NCBI RefSeq assembly: GCF_000372725.1
Contig: NW_005198966.1
Location: 1,231,338 to 1,295,337, forward strand
From: Emiliania huxleyi CCMP1516
Lineage: Eukaryota; Haptophyta; Isochrysidales; Noelaerhabdaceae
Length of the DNA stretch: 64,000 bases
Direction of reading: 5' to 3'
Under the pieces are notes generated by a model. It worked only from the letters and a program-made list of their open reading frames with translations. It was not told the origin of the DNA and searched no databases. The translations under genes were made by a program, and so were the position numbers. Of this stretch, positions 47,913-58,821 are shown piece after piece. Numbering within the stretch: position 1 is the first letter of the stretch; each line of letters begins with the position of its first letter.

Positions 47913-50136
47913 ATGGATGAGGCGGTGAGATTGGCCGTCGACGGCGGCAAGGTGATCGAGGACTCGCAGGAGTTCGCCGCCGCCAACGGGTTTGCCCACG
48001 CCGAGCTCGTCGGCCTGTGCAAGAGCCTCGCGACTGGCGGCTTCATCACGACCGAGGCCACCTCGAGGCGCGCGGCGGCCGCCACGCACGCATACGCGCG
48101 GCGCAGGCGCCGAAATGCATCCGCCGCCCACCCTGCGCGCGCAGGCAGTCGCTGCAGCTCACCAAGGAGGGCGAGCTGGTCGTGACGAGCGGCAGCCCCG
48201 AAGCGGTCGTCTTTGGCTGTGTGCCCGCCGAGGGTGGGATCGCGTCTGAGGAGCTGGACCAGCGGGCCGGGGCGGCCGCAAAGGTGGGCCTCTCCAAGGC
48301 CATCCAGAACAAGTGGCTGCAGGTGGTCAAGCAGCCGCTTTCTGCCGACGAGCTCGCGGCAGCCGAGGCGGCGGCCGCCGCCGCCGGCAAGAAGAAGGCG
48401 GCGACGGACCGCAAGCTTGTGCAGCGGCTGGTCGGGTCGGTGGAGGACGCGGTGCAGGCGCAGCTGCGGGCGGCCAAGGGCGGCTCGCCGCCGCCCGACG
48501 CGGAGCTCGCCGTCCTCAAGAAGCGCGGGCTGCTGGCGGTGGCGACTGTCAAGGCGCTGCGTGTGGCGGCGGGGCCGCAGCACGGCAACTGGGGGCGGAA
48601 GCCGGCGTCGGACCTCACGCACGAGATGGTGCTGCGCGGCACGTGGCGCGACGCCCTCTTCAAGCCCGTCAACGTGGACGCGGCGGGCGTGGCGCCCGCG
48701 GGCGGCGCGCTCCACCCGCTGCTCAAGGTGTGGAGCTCTGTGAGAGCGCGCGGCGGCGGCGAGACCGACGGCCCCCCCGCCCCCCGACCCTCCGCCCCCG
48801 GCCCTCTACCTTGCCTCCCGCGCCCCATCCCCTCCCCGCCCGCGAGGTGCGCTCCATGTTCCGCGAGATCTTCCTCGAGATGGGCTTCGCCGAGATGCCG
48901 ACGCAGCAGTACGTCGAGTCCTCCTTTTGGAACTTTGACGCGCTCTACCAGCCGCAGCAGCACCCGGCGCGCGACGCGCACGACACCTTCTTCATCAAGA
49001 CGCCGGCCCAGACGCGCGAACTGCCCGCCGACTACATGGAGCGCGTGCGCGCCACCCACGAGGCTCGGCGGCGAGGGGCGTGGCGGGGCCGCCGGCGCAG
49101 CCTCGCCCGCACCGTCCCGGAGCCTGCCTGCAGGTGGGCGGCGAGGGGCTGAGCGACGAGTTCAACTCCCGCTCGACCGGGTGGCGGTACGACTGGTCCG
49201 AGGACGAGGCGCGCAAGAACCTCCTCCGCACCCACACCACCGCCGCCTCCTCCCGCACCCTCTACCAGATTGCGCAGCTCGCAAAGGCCAACGGCGGCGC
49301 CTTCCAGCCGCAAAAGTACTTTTCCATCGACCGCGTCTTCCGGAACGAGGTGCGCCGTGCGAGCGCCGCGCCCGCCTCCCCCGTCTCCACACTCGCCGCG
49401 CCCGCCCTCCCGCCCTCCCACGCCAGCGCACGCCCCGTCCCACCACGCACACCCTCGCCCCACCCTCCACCCTCTCCCAAGCCCCGCCCCGCCCCTCACC
49501 CGCCCCGCCCCGCCCCGCCCCCCGCTCCCCCACGCCACCCCCTCTCCGCGCCCCCGCTCTTCCCGCAGGCGCTCGACGCGACGCACCTCGCCGAGTTCCA
49601 CCAGGTCGAGGGCTTCGTCATCGACCGCAACCTCTCGCTCGGCCGCCCGACGCCGGACCGGCCGCCCCCCCGCCTCGGCCCTTGCTCGCTCACGCGCCTG
49701 TGAGGTCGCCCGGTAGGCAACCTGATGGGGACGATCGCAGACTTTTACCGGCGGCTCGGCCCCGAGTTCAAGCACATGAAGTTCAAGCCCACGTACAACC
49801 CGTACACCGAGCCCTCGATGGAGTTCCACTGCTACCACGAGGGGCTCGGCAAGTGGGTCGAGGTTGGCGACTCGCGGTCTTCCGGCCCTCCTCTGGGACC
49901 CTCCCCCTCCACAAGCATTGCCCGGGCCCTGCTGTCAGGTCGGCAACTCGGGCGTCTTCCGGCCAGAGATGCTGCGCCCGATGGGCTTCGACGAGGACGT
50001 GCAGGTGATCGCGTGGGGCATGTCGCTCGAGCGGCCCACCATGATCAAGTACGGCTACGACAACATCCGCGACCTCTTTGGCCACCGGATCGACCTCGGC
50101 ATGGTGCGCAAGCACCCAATCGTGCGCTGGACCTGA
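47913..50136 (+). CDS. FARSA: phenylalanine-tRNA ligase alpha subunit, cytosolic type
   Basis: Seven or so exons from the ATG at 47913. N-terminal part: [15 protein letters not shown] and the DNA-binding-fold region typical of eukaryotic PheRS alpha. Catalytic part: [59 protein letters not shown] (motif 2 region), [44 protein letters not shown], and [15 protein letters not shown] followed by [14 protein letters not shown] (motif 3). These are nearly identical to human FARSA. The enzyme charges tRNA-Phe as an alpha2-beta2 tetramer in the cytosol. Introns start with copies of the next exon at 49863 (25 nt with 3 mismatches) and at about 49066 (GGCGGCGAGGGGC). Confidence 0.92.
49863..49964 (+). 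repeat. PheRS intron whose 5' end copies the next exon
   Basis: 49863-49887 (starting GTTGGCGACTCG) resembles 49939-49964 (starting GTCGGCAACTCG), both ending GTCTTCCGGCC. The intron is 49863-49938. Confidence 0.8.
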
Positions 50137-50649
50137 GTGGCCGCCGCGCGGCGCGCTCTCGTCCGCTCTGCGCGCGCGGCCGGCGCCGCGCGCGGCCGGC
50201 GCCGCGCGCCGTACACGGGTGTGTGCAGTGCAACAGTGGACAGCACACTGCCGCCTCCGCCTCCGGGTCCGCGGTGTGTGATGAGAGAGCGGGGCGCTGC
50301 AGAGTGTCTGCTTTCGTTGTCAGAGTCCCCGCTGTCGACGCTTGTGTTTTTATAAGCCGCCTGAGGTGCTGCCTCCATCCCATGTGGTGAGGGCGCGAAT
50401 ACGAGGGTCACGCTCGGCTCGCTTCTTTGCTGCTTTTTGAAACGCTTGATTTGAGACCGCGACGCTCAAATGCAACCACACACCGACGGACACAAATCGA
50501 GGCTCCGAGCGGCCCGATGCACGCCAGAGTACGCACACTGTCAGGGAGAGAGTCGGCGACTCGCAGAGGCACCCGCAGCCCAGGGCACCGGAGGCTGCTG
50601 AGCGAGAGCGAGAGCGCCGTTCAAGCGGCGGCGCTTCGGCACCGGAGGC

Positions 50650-51297
50650 GCGCCGCCGGCGGTGCGCCGCGGCGACGGCGCTGCGGCGGGTCGTGCAGCG
50701 CCGGACGGCGGGGGTCTCGCGTGCGCCGGGCGCGCGTCTCGCCGGAGCGCGAGGGCGGGACTCCACACTCCACGCTGCGGAGGAGGCACGCTTGAACATC
50801 GTTCGGAAAAGCGGAGGCTGGTCCGTCGCCGGCGCGGGAACTGGGCGCCGGCGGGAGGTTGGCGGGAGCGGAGGTATTGGTTGTTTGGAGCGAGGTTTTC
50901 TTTTCCGAGCTGCGAGGCATTCGAAAGGGCAGCAGCTCGCAGCCAGTTGAGCCTCGGCAGCTTTTTAGCCTCGCCCGAGAGGCCCCGAATGGACTGCAAC
51001 GCGTGCGAGTTCTGCCTCGACAAGAAGAAGAACGGCGGCCCCGGCCTCAAGCGCAAGGCGTGCCTGTACAAGCAGCGCGGCGGCGGCCCCGCCGCTGGCG
51101 GCAGTCAGAGCGCCGACGGCGCAGGCGCCCAGCAGCCTGCGGAGGCTGCGCCGGCGCGCGCGCCGTCGCCGCCGGCCGGGGCTGAGAGCGGCGGGGACCA
51201 GATCCCCGCCGCGGCCGCCCCCTCGCCGGCGCAGCCCCCCTCGCCCGCTCCGGCCGCCGCTGCAGCCGGTGTCGCCAGTGCGGCCGGCGCCACAGCC
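50650..51297 (+). repeat. inverted duplication, copy A (5' end of CXXC-CRC gene)
   Basis: About 650 bp including the upstream region and the first 100 codons. The same sequence lies inverted at 56681-57328 with only a few per cent differences. Confidence 0.9.
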
Positions 51298-53029
51298 ACA
51301 CCGGGCGTGGCCTCCGCGGCCGCGCCCGCGTCGAGCGGGGGCGGCCACCCGCCGCAGGCGTTGCGGCAGACCCCCGCCGCCGTGCCGGCCATGCCCCCCA
51401 TGGACATGGGGGCGCAGCTGGCGGCGGCCGTGCAGCAGCAGGCGGCGGTGCAGCAGGCGCAAGCGCGCGCTCAGGCACAGGCGGCGGCGCAGGCGCATCC
51501 GCACGCGCAGGAGGAGGCGCTGGGCGGGCCCTCCCTGCCCTTTGCGATGACCTCTGCGCCCCGCGCGATGGTTCCGCAGCCGCCGCAGCAGCCGGCGGCC
51601 GTCGCGCCGCCGCAGCCGCCGCCGCAGCCAGAGGTGCAGCGCGCGTCGTCTGCGGGTCCCTCCGAAGCGGGCAGCAGCTCCGCCGCGGACGCGGAGCTGG
51701 GGGCGGAGGAGGACTACAAGGCCGTCCACCTTGTCGGCGATGGCCTCGACGATGACCGCGCGCCTCTCAACGAGTGCGTCGCGACGCGTGAACACCCCCC
51801 CCCCCCCCTCCCCCTTACCCGGGGGGGGGTTGCTCTTTGCACGTTGTGCAGACCCTTTCCCGGCCGGGGCCCCGCCAGCGAGGCTCCGTGGCGCTGCTCT
51901 TCCCGTAGTTGCGACCCCCACCCCCAATCAGCCACCCACCCAACCCCCACCCTATCCCCGATGCGACGGCCCCAACCCGGTCCAAACAACCCCCTCTGCG
52001 TGCAGGCTGCCCGTCAACAAGAGCAGTAGCAAGAAGGCCTCGACGCCGGCCGCAGCCGTGCCCTCGACGCCGCTCAAGACGCCCGAGATCGAGGCGCTGC
52101 TCGCGAATGGGGGCTCGAGCCCGCTCCTCGAGCTCGCCGACCTTATCGGCGCGCGGGGGGCAGCCGCAAGCGCCCCCGCCGGCGGCGCCCCCGAGATGTC
52201 GCCTCTCTTCCAGCTGGCAAACATGCTGGACCGCACGCCGCGGTTGCCGATGCCTCGACCGTCCATGGGGTCGGCGGACCGGCCGGTGGAGGCGAGCGGC
52301 ATCGTGGGCGTGCTGCTCGGCTCGTCGCTCGCCGCCTCGCCCAACAGCGCCGCCAATACGCCCGACCAGCTGCGGCAGGACCTGAAGAGGGCGCTCGACC
52401 ACTCGTTTAGCTCGCGCGACCCGGCCGCCTCCGAGATGATGCCGCCGCCCGCGGCGCGGCCGTCGGGCGGCGGCGCGCAGGAGAAGAAGGCGCCCAAGCG
52501 CAACCTCGAGGAGTCGCTCGCCACCGACGGAGTCGGCCTCTCGCCCCTCTCCAGCCAGCTGGTCAAGGGGCTGTTTGACAAGATGGGCAACGACGACTTT
52601 GACCTGGGCGAGCTCGTCGTGGGCGGCATGGACCAGGGGGGAGAGGAGAAGGCCGAGCGGCGAAAGTCGACGTCGGGCTCGAGCAAGCGCGGCAAGCGGC
52701 AGGAGAAGGAGAAAGGAAAGCCCGTAAAGTGCCGTTGCGACAAGTCGGGCTGCCTCAAGCGCTACTGCGTCTGCTTTGCCGTCGGCAACCTCTGCTCCGC
52801 CGAGTGCGTGTGCAAGGGCTGCGAGAACGACGACTCGACCGAGGAGCGGAGGCAGAAGCGCGCCGCCGCCATCGCCGCGATGGAGAAGAAGAAGGCGAAC
52901 GCCTTCAAGCCGCGCATCGGCGGGGAGGAGGGGACCGACGCGGTGCACTTGATTGGCTGCAACTGCAAGAAGAGCGGCTGCATCAAGCGGCGCGCGACAG
53001 CCGACCCGAGCCCCCCCCCCCCACCACCA

Positions 53030-53101
<72 letters not shown>

Positions 53102-54006
53102 CACCCCACGCGCGCGCGCGCGCGCACTGGGCCGCCCCGGGAGCGCGCGCTCCCCTCAGCGGCCCCCCCCTCAGCCTCCGCGGCCCCCCTCAGCCGCGTC
53201 CCGTCCCCTCCGAGGGCCGTGGCCGAGCGGCCTCACCGCCTCATCCCCCCGCCTGAACCCAGGTACTGCGAGTGCTACCAGTCTGGCGTCAAGTGCTCCG
53301 ACAACTGCAAGTGCGTCGACTGCAAAAACCCGTTCGGCGCCTTCGAGGGCTGCAAACGCTCCGAGCCCGCCCCGGAGGCGAAGGCCGCCTCCTCGCCCGC
53401 GCGCCTTCGGTCGCCTGGTGGCGGCCCTCGCTCGCCGCGGCAGCCAGCCTCGCCGGCCGACACGCTCATCGCGGCAGCGGCGGCGGCGGAGAAGGCAGCT
53501 GCGATGGAGGTCGACTACCCCCGCGGCTCGTCACACGGCGCGCCGGCCTCCGCCGCGCCAGTCGGCCCGTTTCCTGCCGGAATCGGCCCGTCTCCCGCGG
53601 CGCCGGGCATTCTGCGGATGATGACGTCCATCGACGGGAAGAAGATCTCCCCGTCGATGCAGGCGAGCCGCGAGGCCGCCGAGACGCTTGCGCGCGCGGC
53701 GGCCGAGGCGATCAACGCGCCGACGCCGAAAGGATTCCCCATGCTGACGCCCGCCGGCAAGCCGCAGCCCAAGGCAGTGTCGTCCTCCGACCCGGCCTCT
53801 TCGGTCGGGCCGGCGACGACCATGGCCGACATCCACCGGCCTGTGCAGGCGCGTGCCGTCCGTCTAGCCGTCAAACCCCTCCCCCCCCCTTCCTCCCCGC
53901 CACCACAGCAACACCACGCGAGCTGCACCCCCCCCCCCCCTCCCCCCGCGCCCGCCCGACACCCGCCCGCTCCGCGCAGGCTCTTGCCCCGCCGGGGATC
54001 TTTTAG
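50989..54006 (+). CDS. CXXC-half plus CRC (TSO1/LIN54-like) DNA-binding protein
   Basis: Exon 1 (50989-51770) starts MDCNACEFCLDKKKNGGPG followed by LKRKACLYK, the second half of a CXXC zinc finger (C3, C6, C9, C25). A long Ala/Pro/Gln-rich region follows. Exon 2 (52009 to 52989) has LPVNKSSSKK, repeated LLELADLIG-type segments and the first CXC motif CRCDKSGCLKRYCVCFAVGN, then CVCKGC. The second CXC motif is split by a (CA)-rich intron: GCNCKKSGCIKR joins YCECYQSGVKC and NCKCVDCKNPFG. The intron is GC-AG in phase 2. A final 27-nt exon (53980-54006) ends ALAPPGIF. CRC proteins such as LIN54 bind CHR-type promoter elements in DREAM/MuvB complexes. I infer a transcription regulator. A CXXC-like finger with a CRC domain is unusual. 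Confidence 0.85.
53036..53099 (+). repeat. (CA) microsatellite inside the CXC-splitting intron
   Basis: About 32 CA units in the intron between the second CXC motif's halves. Confidence 0.95.
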
Positions 54007-55297
54007 TGGACCCTAAGCTGTCCTCTTTGCATGCGACTTTGCCACGGCGGCCCGCCGTGGTCCGGTCCGTGTGAGCGCGCGCGCTCGCGCGCCCGGCGGT
54101 GTCCCCGCCGTGGCGCCCGTGGCGTTGCCGCTCCGGATCCGGCGCCACTCCTGCGGCTGGTGCGCTTACACGTACCGGTTCGGCAGCAGGGACAGTCGCT
54201 CCTCCCCGTCCGCCGCCCACCTTAGGGCGGGCGGGATTTGTACCGAGAGGCAACCCACGCATCAGTGCGCTGGGACTGCGACATTTTGCTGCGATGCATG
54301 TCATTCCCGCCTCCCCTGCGCGTCGCCCATGGCGTGCTCGAGAGAGCTAGTCAGGCGCTGTGACGCGGTCTGCTCCTGTCATAATGCATAGGCACAGTGC
54401 GGGATTTGTGGGGGGGCGCTCGTCTCGTGTGCGTGGTGTGGTCGCGGATTCGCCGCGGCTGCCCGGGCCTGCCCACCCTGTTGATCGTGTCGTCCCCCCT
54501 AGGCCCTAGCCCTTGCCTTACGTGCGCGTTCTGTTGACGTGAGTCTTTATTAACGTTATAACGTTATTTGTAATGGTTGTTGTAAAAGCTGATCTTCACG
54601 GCGGACATGGTCCACCATTCCGTCTCCCCCGGGCACCTATCCGCGCCGCTTCGCCCGCATCCCGCTACGCTCGAGGCCACTAGCGACTAGCTCGAGCGCC
54701 ATGGCTGTCGTCTGGGGGGGCGACCCCCCCATCATTGTTTACCGATGCGTCCTAGAACAGTGTTGGCTCGAGCACCGTCTCTCGTCTGACGTCTCTCGAG
54801 CGGCCCGCTGATCGCGGCTGATGGTGCGGATGCCTGTCTCCGCCCCTGTGTGGCGCCGAGACTCAATTCAAATTGGACCATGGACGTTGCGCTGACGGGT
54901 GTGGAGATGCGAGGGTCGCCCCCCCCTTGCCCCACCACTTTGTGTGTGTGGAGTTTACCTTACCTTACCTTACCTTGCGCACAGCCACAGGGGCACACGT
55001 TGGTGTCGATTGCTCGACTGTCGTTGAGATGCGCAGAGTCGTTGGACGTTCTGCTCGGCCTCGGGGAGGCCGGCCGAGGGCGAGGGGGGAGCCGCGCTCG
55101 GCTCCGCAGAGCCTGCCGCAGCCATCAATCAGGATTCTCAGGCCGAACGCGGTACTGACGTAGGCCGCATAGCCAGTGCCGTAACTAAGCCAGTAGCGCA
55201 CACGCCAGGCCGCCGTCCCTGCGCACGCGGGTGCCGTCGTCTGCGCCATCAGCATCACGCTCGGGGGGTGACAGCCCTCGCGCCGAGCAGACGGTCC
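54007..55297. other. intergenic between convergent genes, nothing recognised
   Basis: About 1.3 kb between the CXXC-CRC gene and the 3' end of the RING gene. Contains a TTACC run near 54956 and a G7/C7 palindrome near 54714, but no gene. Confidence 0.5.
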
Positions 55298-56587
55298 TCA
55301 GTAGTACCCGCGTCCGCCGCTCGCTCCGCCCGAGTCATCCGACTCGAAGTCTGAATCGGAGCCGCCGCCGCCGCCGCCGCCAGAGTCAGAGAGGACTCCC
55401 TCCTCGTCCCACCCGTCGAGCCCTCCGCCGCCCATGTTGAGCTGGCCGAGGAAGCCGGGGTCGGGCCGGCCGGCGCGCCTGTCGATCAGCCCGACGCGGA
55501 GCGTGACCGACTCGAGTGCGTCGAGCTGCTCCGCCGCCCCGCCCTCGGCCAGCAGCACCGGCTCCGACGTCTTGTGCCGCGAGTCAAAGGTGCGGGCGAG
55601 GGTGCCGATGCGCAGCTGGACGCCCTCGGGCATCACGTGGCCGGGAAGGATGAAGGCGTCCGTGCGCAGCGGCGCGCGCGACTCGCGCAGCTGGAGCACC
55701 GCCGAGAAGCGCCGCTCGGTGTGCTCCGACAGCGTGTAGAGCTTCCAGCGGAAGCCCAAAGCGTGGAAGGTGGCCGAGACGCAATGGGCTGGGCGACCCG
55801 CGACGTGCTCGTGCGCGGAGCAGCGGTGGAGCACCACGTTGGTGAACTCGACGTTCTTGCACCGCGAAGAGAGCATCTCGACCACGCGCTGCCCCTCGCG
55901 TGCCGCAGTCAGCGCCGCTGCATGCGCGCTACGCTGCGCCGCCTCGCGCTCGACGACGCGCTTGAGAAGCTTCCAGCCGGGCGCCTCCGCCTTTTTGCAG
56001 CGGTCCTCATGCGCCGCCAGCTCGCCCGCCACGCCCTCCCACTTGCATCCCAGCGGCGAGTACTTGCAGGCCACCCGCCGGTAGGCGCACTCGTCGGCGA
56101 GATGCGTGGGCAGGCCGCCACGCGTCAGCATGCGGCCGCACTCGTCGTTGGGGCAGCGGATGGGGAGCATCGCAATCGAGCGCTCGGCCAGCATGTTGCG
56201 GATCGGCTTGAAGAGGTCGAGCGCCTCGCGGCACGACGGGCAGCTTGGCTTCTCCTCGTGGCAGACACGCTCGTAGCAGCCGCCGCAGACAATGTGGCCT
56301 GCGCAGCACTGGAGCACCTCCGCCTCGGGGAAGGAGAGGCAGACCGAGCAGCAGAGATGCGGGTGCGAGTCCTCGTCCGCGACGGGGCACTCGGGCGCGG
56401 GCGTGGCCGCCGCAGGCGCGGCCACCGCAGGCGCGGCAGCCGGCGACAGCGGCGGCCGCTCCTCGGCCTGAGGCGCGGCCGCGGTTGAGGAAGAGGAAGC
56501 CGCAGCGCCAGACTCCTTGACGCGGCGCTTGCCGGACGAGCTCTCGCCACCCTCCGAGTTTCGATCCCTCTTGGAGGACTTGGACAT
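55298..56587 (-). CDS. CYHR1/ZTRAF1-like RING and TRAF-zinc-finger protein
   Basis: Single exon, 429 residues. An Ala/Pro/Ser-rich N-terminus leads to a RING finger (CCSVCLSFPEAEVLQC, GHIVCGGCYERVC, PSCPSCREAL). Then come TRAF-type zinc fingers (PIRCPNDECGRML, HLADECAYRRVACKY, PLGCKWEGVAGELAAHEDRC). The C-terminal half (about 230-400) is a beta-rich region like that of CYHR1 (cysteine and histidine rich 1), and the tail is Gly/Asp/Ser-rich (SDSDFESDDSGG). The order and spacing match CYHR1. It is probably an E3 ubiquitin ligase. The start lies 94 bp downstream of the inverted copy of the CXXC-CRC promoter region, so its expression may now depend on that duplicated DNA. Confidence 0.85.
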   Translation of the reverse strand: MSKSSKRDRNSEGGESSSGKRRVKESGAAASSSSTAAAPQAEERPPLSPAAAPAVAAPAAATPAPECPVADEDSHPHLCCSVCLSFPEAEVLQCCAGHIVCGGCYERVCHEEKPSCPSCREALDLFKPIRNMLAERSIAMLPIRCPNDECGRMLTRGGLPTHLADECAYRRVACKYSPLGCKWEGVAGELAAHEDRCKKAEAPGWKLLKRVVEREAAQRSAHAAALTAAREGQRVVEMLSSRCKNVEFTNVVLHRCSAHEHVAGRPAHCVSATFHALGFRWKLYTLSEHTERRFSAVLQLRESRAPLRTDAFILPGHVMPEGVQLRIGTLARTFDSRHKTSEPVLLAEGGAAEQLDALESVTLRVGLIDRRAGRPDPGFLGQLNMGGGGLDGWDEEGVLSDSGGGGGGGSDSDFESDDSGGASGGRGYY

Positions 56588-56659
56588 CGCTCTTTGTCGA
56601 GTGTTGGCCCCTGGAACGTGGCCGCTGGGGGCCCGGCGACAAATTCTTTTTGAACGAAA

Positions 56660-56986
56660 TCACGCCGAAATCACCCCTGGTGTGGCGCCGGCCGCACTGG
56701 CGACGCCGGCTGCAGCGGCGGCCGGAGCGGGCGAGGGGGGCTGCGCCGGCGAGGGGGCGGCCGCGGCGGGGATCTGGTCCCCGCCGCTCTCAGCCCCGGC
56801 CGGCGGCGACGGCGCGCGCGCTGGCGCAGCCTCCGCAGGCTGCTGGGCGCCTGCGCCGTCGGCGCTCTGACTGCCGCCAGCGGCGGGGCCGCCGCCGCGC
56901 TGCTTGTACAGGCACGCCTTGCGCTTGAGGCCGGGGCCGCCGTTCTTCTTCTTGTCGAGGCAGAACTCGCACGCGTTGCAGTCCAT
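56660..56986 (-). pseudogene. truncated copy of the CXXC exon
   Basis: The ATG at 56986 starts the same MDCNACEFCLDKKKNGGPG protein as the gene at 50989. The frame stays identical for about 100 codons, then leaves the duplicated segment and ends at 56660 with a new tail (TPGVISA). The CRC domain is missing. If transcribed it would make a CXXC-half peptide that could compete with the full protein. It is more likely a dead duplicate. Confidence 0.7.
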
Positions 56987-57328
56987 TCGGGGCCTCTCGG
57001 GCGAGGCTAAAAAGCTGCCGAGGCTCAACTGGCTGCGAGCTGCTGCCCTTTCGAATGCCTCGCAGCTCGGAAAAGAAAACCTTGCGACAAACAACCGTTA
57101 CCTCCGCTCCCGCCAACCTCCCGCCGGCGCCCAGTTCCCGCGCCGGCGACGGACCAGCCTCCGCTTTTCCGAACGATGTTCAAGCGTGCCTCCTCCGCAG
57201 CGTGGAGTGTGGAGTCCCGCCCTCGCGCTCCGGCGAGACGCGCGCCCGGCGCACGCGAGACCCCCGCCGTCCGGCGCTGCACGACCCGCCGCAGCGCCGT
57301 CGCCGCGGCGCACCGCCGGCGGCGGCGG
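56681..57328 (-). repeat. inverted duplication, copy B
   Basis: Inverted copy of 50650-51297, including its upstream (promoter) part. It abuts the stop codon of the GT61 remnant (57336) on one side and the RING gene's 5' end on the other. Confidence 0.9.
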
Positions 57329-57335
57329 CGCGCTC

Positions 57336-57951
57336 CTAGAAGCGTAAGCGCTCGAACGACTCTCGGGCCGCGACAATCTTGCGGGACACGTTCGTCGCCA
57401 TTGCTAGGTCCGCGGGCGACACCTCCACGATGGCATCGCGCTCCCTTCGGCGCTCGATGTCGCGAGGATTGGATGCGCGCACCAACGAGGTGGGCGTATT
57501 GATGCGCTCCTGCAGCAGCACACGGACCAAGAGACGGGCTCGGGTGCCGGGAGCTGCGCGCGCGAGCTGCCGCGCTACGTCCTACGGACTTTGCGGTGCT
57601 ATCGTGCTATCTGTGCATTGTGGTGGGCAGGCGCACATAGCCCAGCCCGAGGCAGCCCGCCAGGTTGCCGTAGGTGACCTTGGAGTAGTTGCCGGGCATA
57701 ATCTCAACGAGATAGTGGAGGTGGGACGGCGACATCCACACGGCATTGGCAAGGCCCGCGCCATGCAAGCTGCGGAGGAGGCGGGGGCGGCGTGACACGC
57801 CGACAGCTTGACGTGACCGAGTTAGTTGCACGACTGTGTGAAGGCGGGATCGGGCTGGCGGGCACAGGCGCGTTGCGCACCCCCCAACTCCACACCGCAA
57901 ATTTGAAAGATATTGTTGAAAATCAGGCCCGGCCGCAAATTTCTTCAACAT
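57336..57951 (-). pseudogene. C-terminal part of a GT61-family glycosyltransferase
   Basis: The minus strand at about 57776-57612 encodes LHGAGLANAVWMSPSHLHYL, then VEIMPGNYSKVTYGNLAG and LGLGYVRLP, the C-terminal signature of GT61 (the HGAGL-N motif and the V-E-I-x-P strand) as in EOGT and plant xylosyltransferases. After a possible intron or break, a second frame (57530-57336) encodes VSPADLAMATNVSRKIVAAR and stops at 57336. Upstream exons with the N-terminal half are not visible before the next gene, so it is a remnant, or a gene whose 5' exons I cannot see. Confidence 0.5.
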
Positions 57952-58277
57952 TTTCGCAGGCGCTCCGCGCCTGCAGATTTTGAAATAAATTCGACAAAAT
58001 TGGTACCTGGCCCAAAGAGAGGCGGTGTCTCCGTTTTTTTTACGTTATACGTTTATTTATCGAATCATAAACCGCACAGACAGCCGAGACTGGAGAGACA
58101 GCGACGACAGTCAGAAGGCAGCACTGGGTCCGGCGAAGGCGAATGCGATGACGGCCTCTAGTGCTTCACACAGGAGCAGTGCACTGGATAATGCTTCGCA
58201 GCCAGTTAACAGTACACAGACCGCAGACCTATCACGTACGACTCAATGACCTACACTGTTTTCGAGGCGGACGCTGT

Positions 58278-58697
58278 CTATTCCCTTCGGGAGAGAGAGC
58301 GCACGTCAGCGGGCGAAGAAGCGGCGCCCGCGCAGGCGTGCGCCACGCCGCCCACGTAACACGAAACGAGGAGCGCGCCCACCCTCGCCGCGACTGGCGG
58401 GCCCGTTAGCCTCCAGAACTGGCCCCAGGTTGAGATTTCCCCAGGCCTGCCCAGTGCTTGCACGTTACGATAGTCGAGGGCGAGCGCGCCTCCCGGCTCA
58501 AAGTGCCGCACGACTGAGCGAAGCTGCGCCGTATAGGCAGCCGCGATCGCGCCCGCGCCAGTTGTCGCCGATAGCCACGTGAATGCTGGCACGCGCTGTA
58601 GGTACCAGTGTGCGGTCGCCTGCCCGCGGCTGTGCACCCAGTAGCAGCCCAGACACGTCGTGGGCGGCCCGAAGAGCACGGCCATGCCGACGCACAT
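58278..58697 (-). CDS. small membrane protein, unknown
   Basis: 139 residues with about three hydrophobic segments (MAVLFGPPTTCLGCYW; TTGAGAIAAAYTAQL; VAARVGALLVSCYVGGVAH). It resembles small inner-membrane proteins of organelles in size and layout, but no family is recognised. It is divergent from the EF-hand gene, 124 bp away. The start could instead be the second Met. Confidence 0.4.
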   Translation of the reverse strand: MCVGMAVLFGPPTTCLGCYWVHSRGQATAHWYLQRVPAFTWLSATTGAGAIAAAYTAQLRSVVRHFEPGGALALDYRNVQALGRPGEISTWGQFWRLTGPPVAARVGALLVSCYVGGVAHACAGAASSPADVRSLSRRE

Positions 58698-58821
58698 TTC
58701 CCTTTGCGCAAGAAGAAAAATCTGTGGCAGCGAAACAACAAAGGGAAATTACTCAGGACATTTCCTGGACAACAAGAAATTAGGTGACATTTCCTGGAGA
58801 GGACAGGAAAGCGACAGCAGC

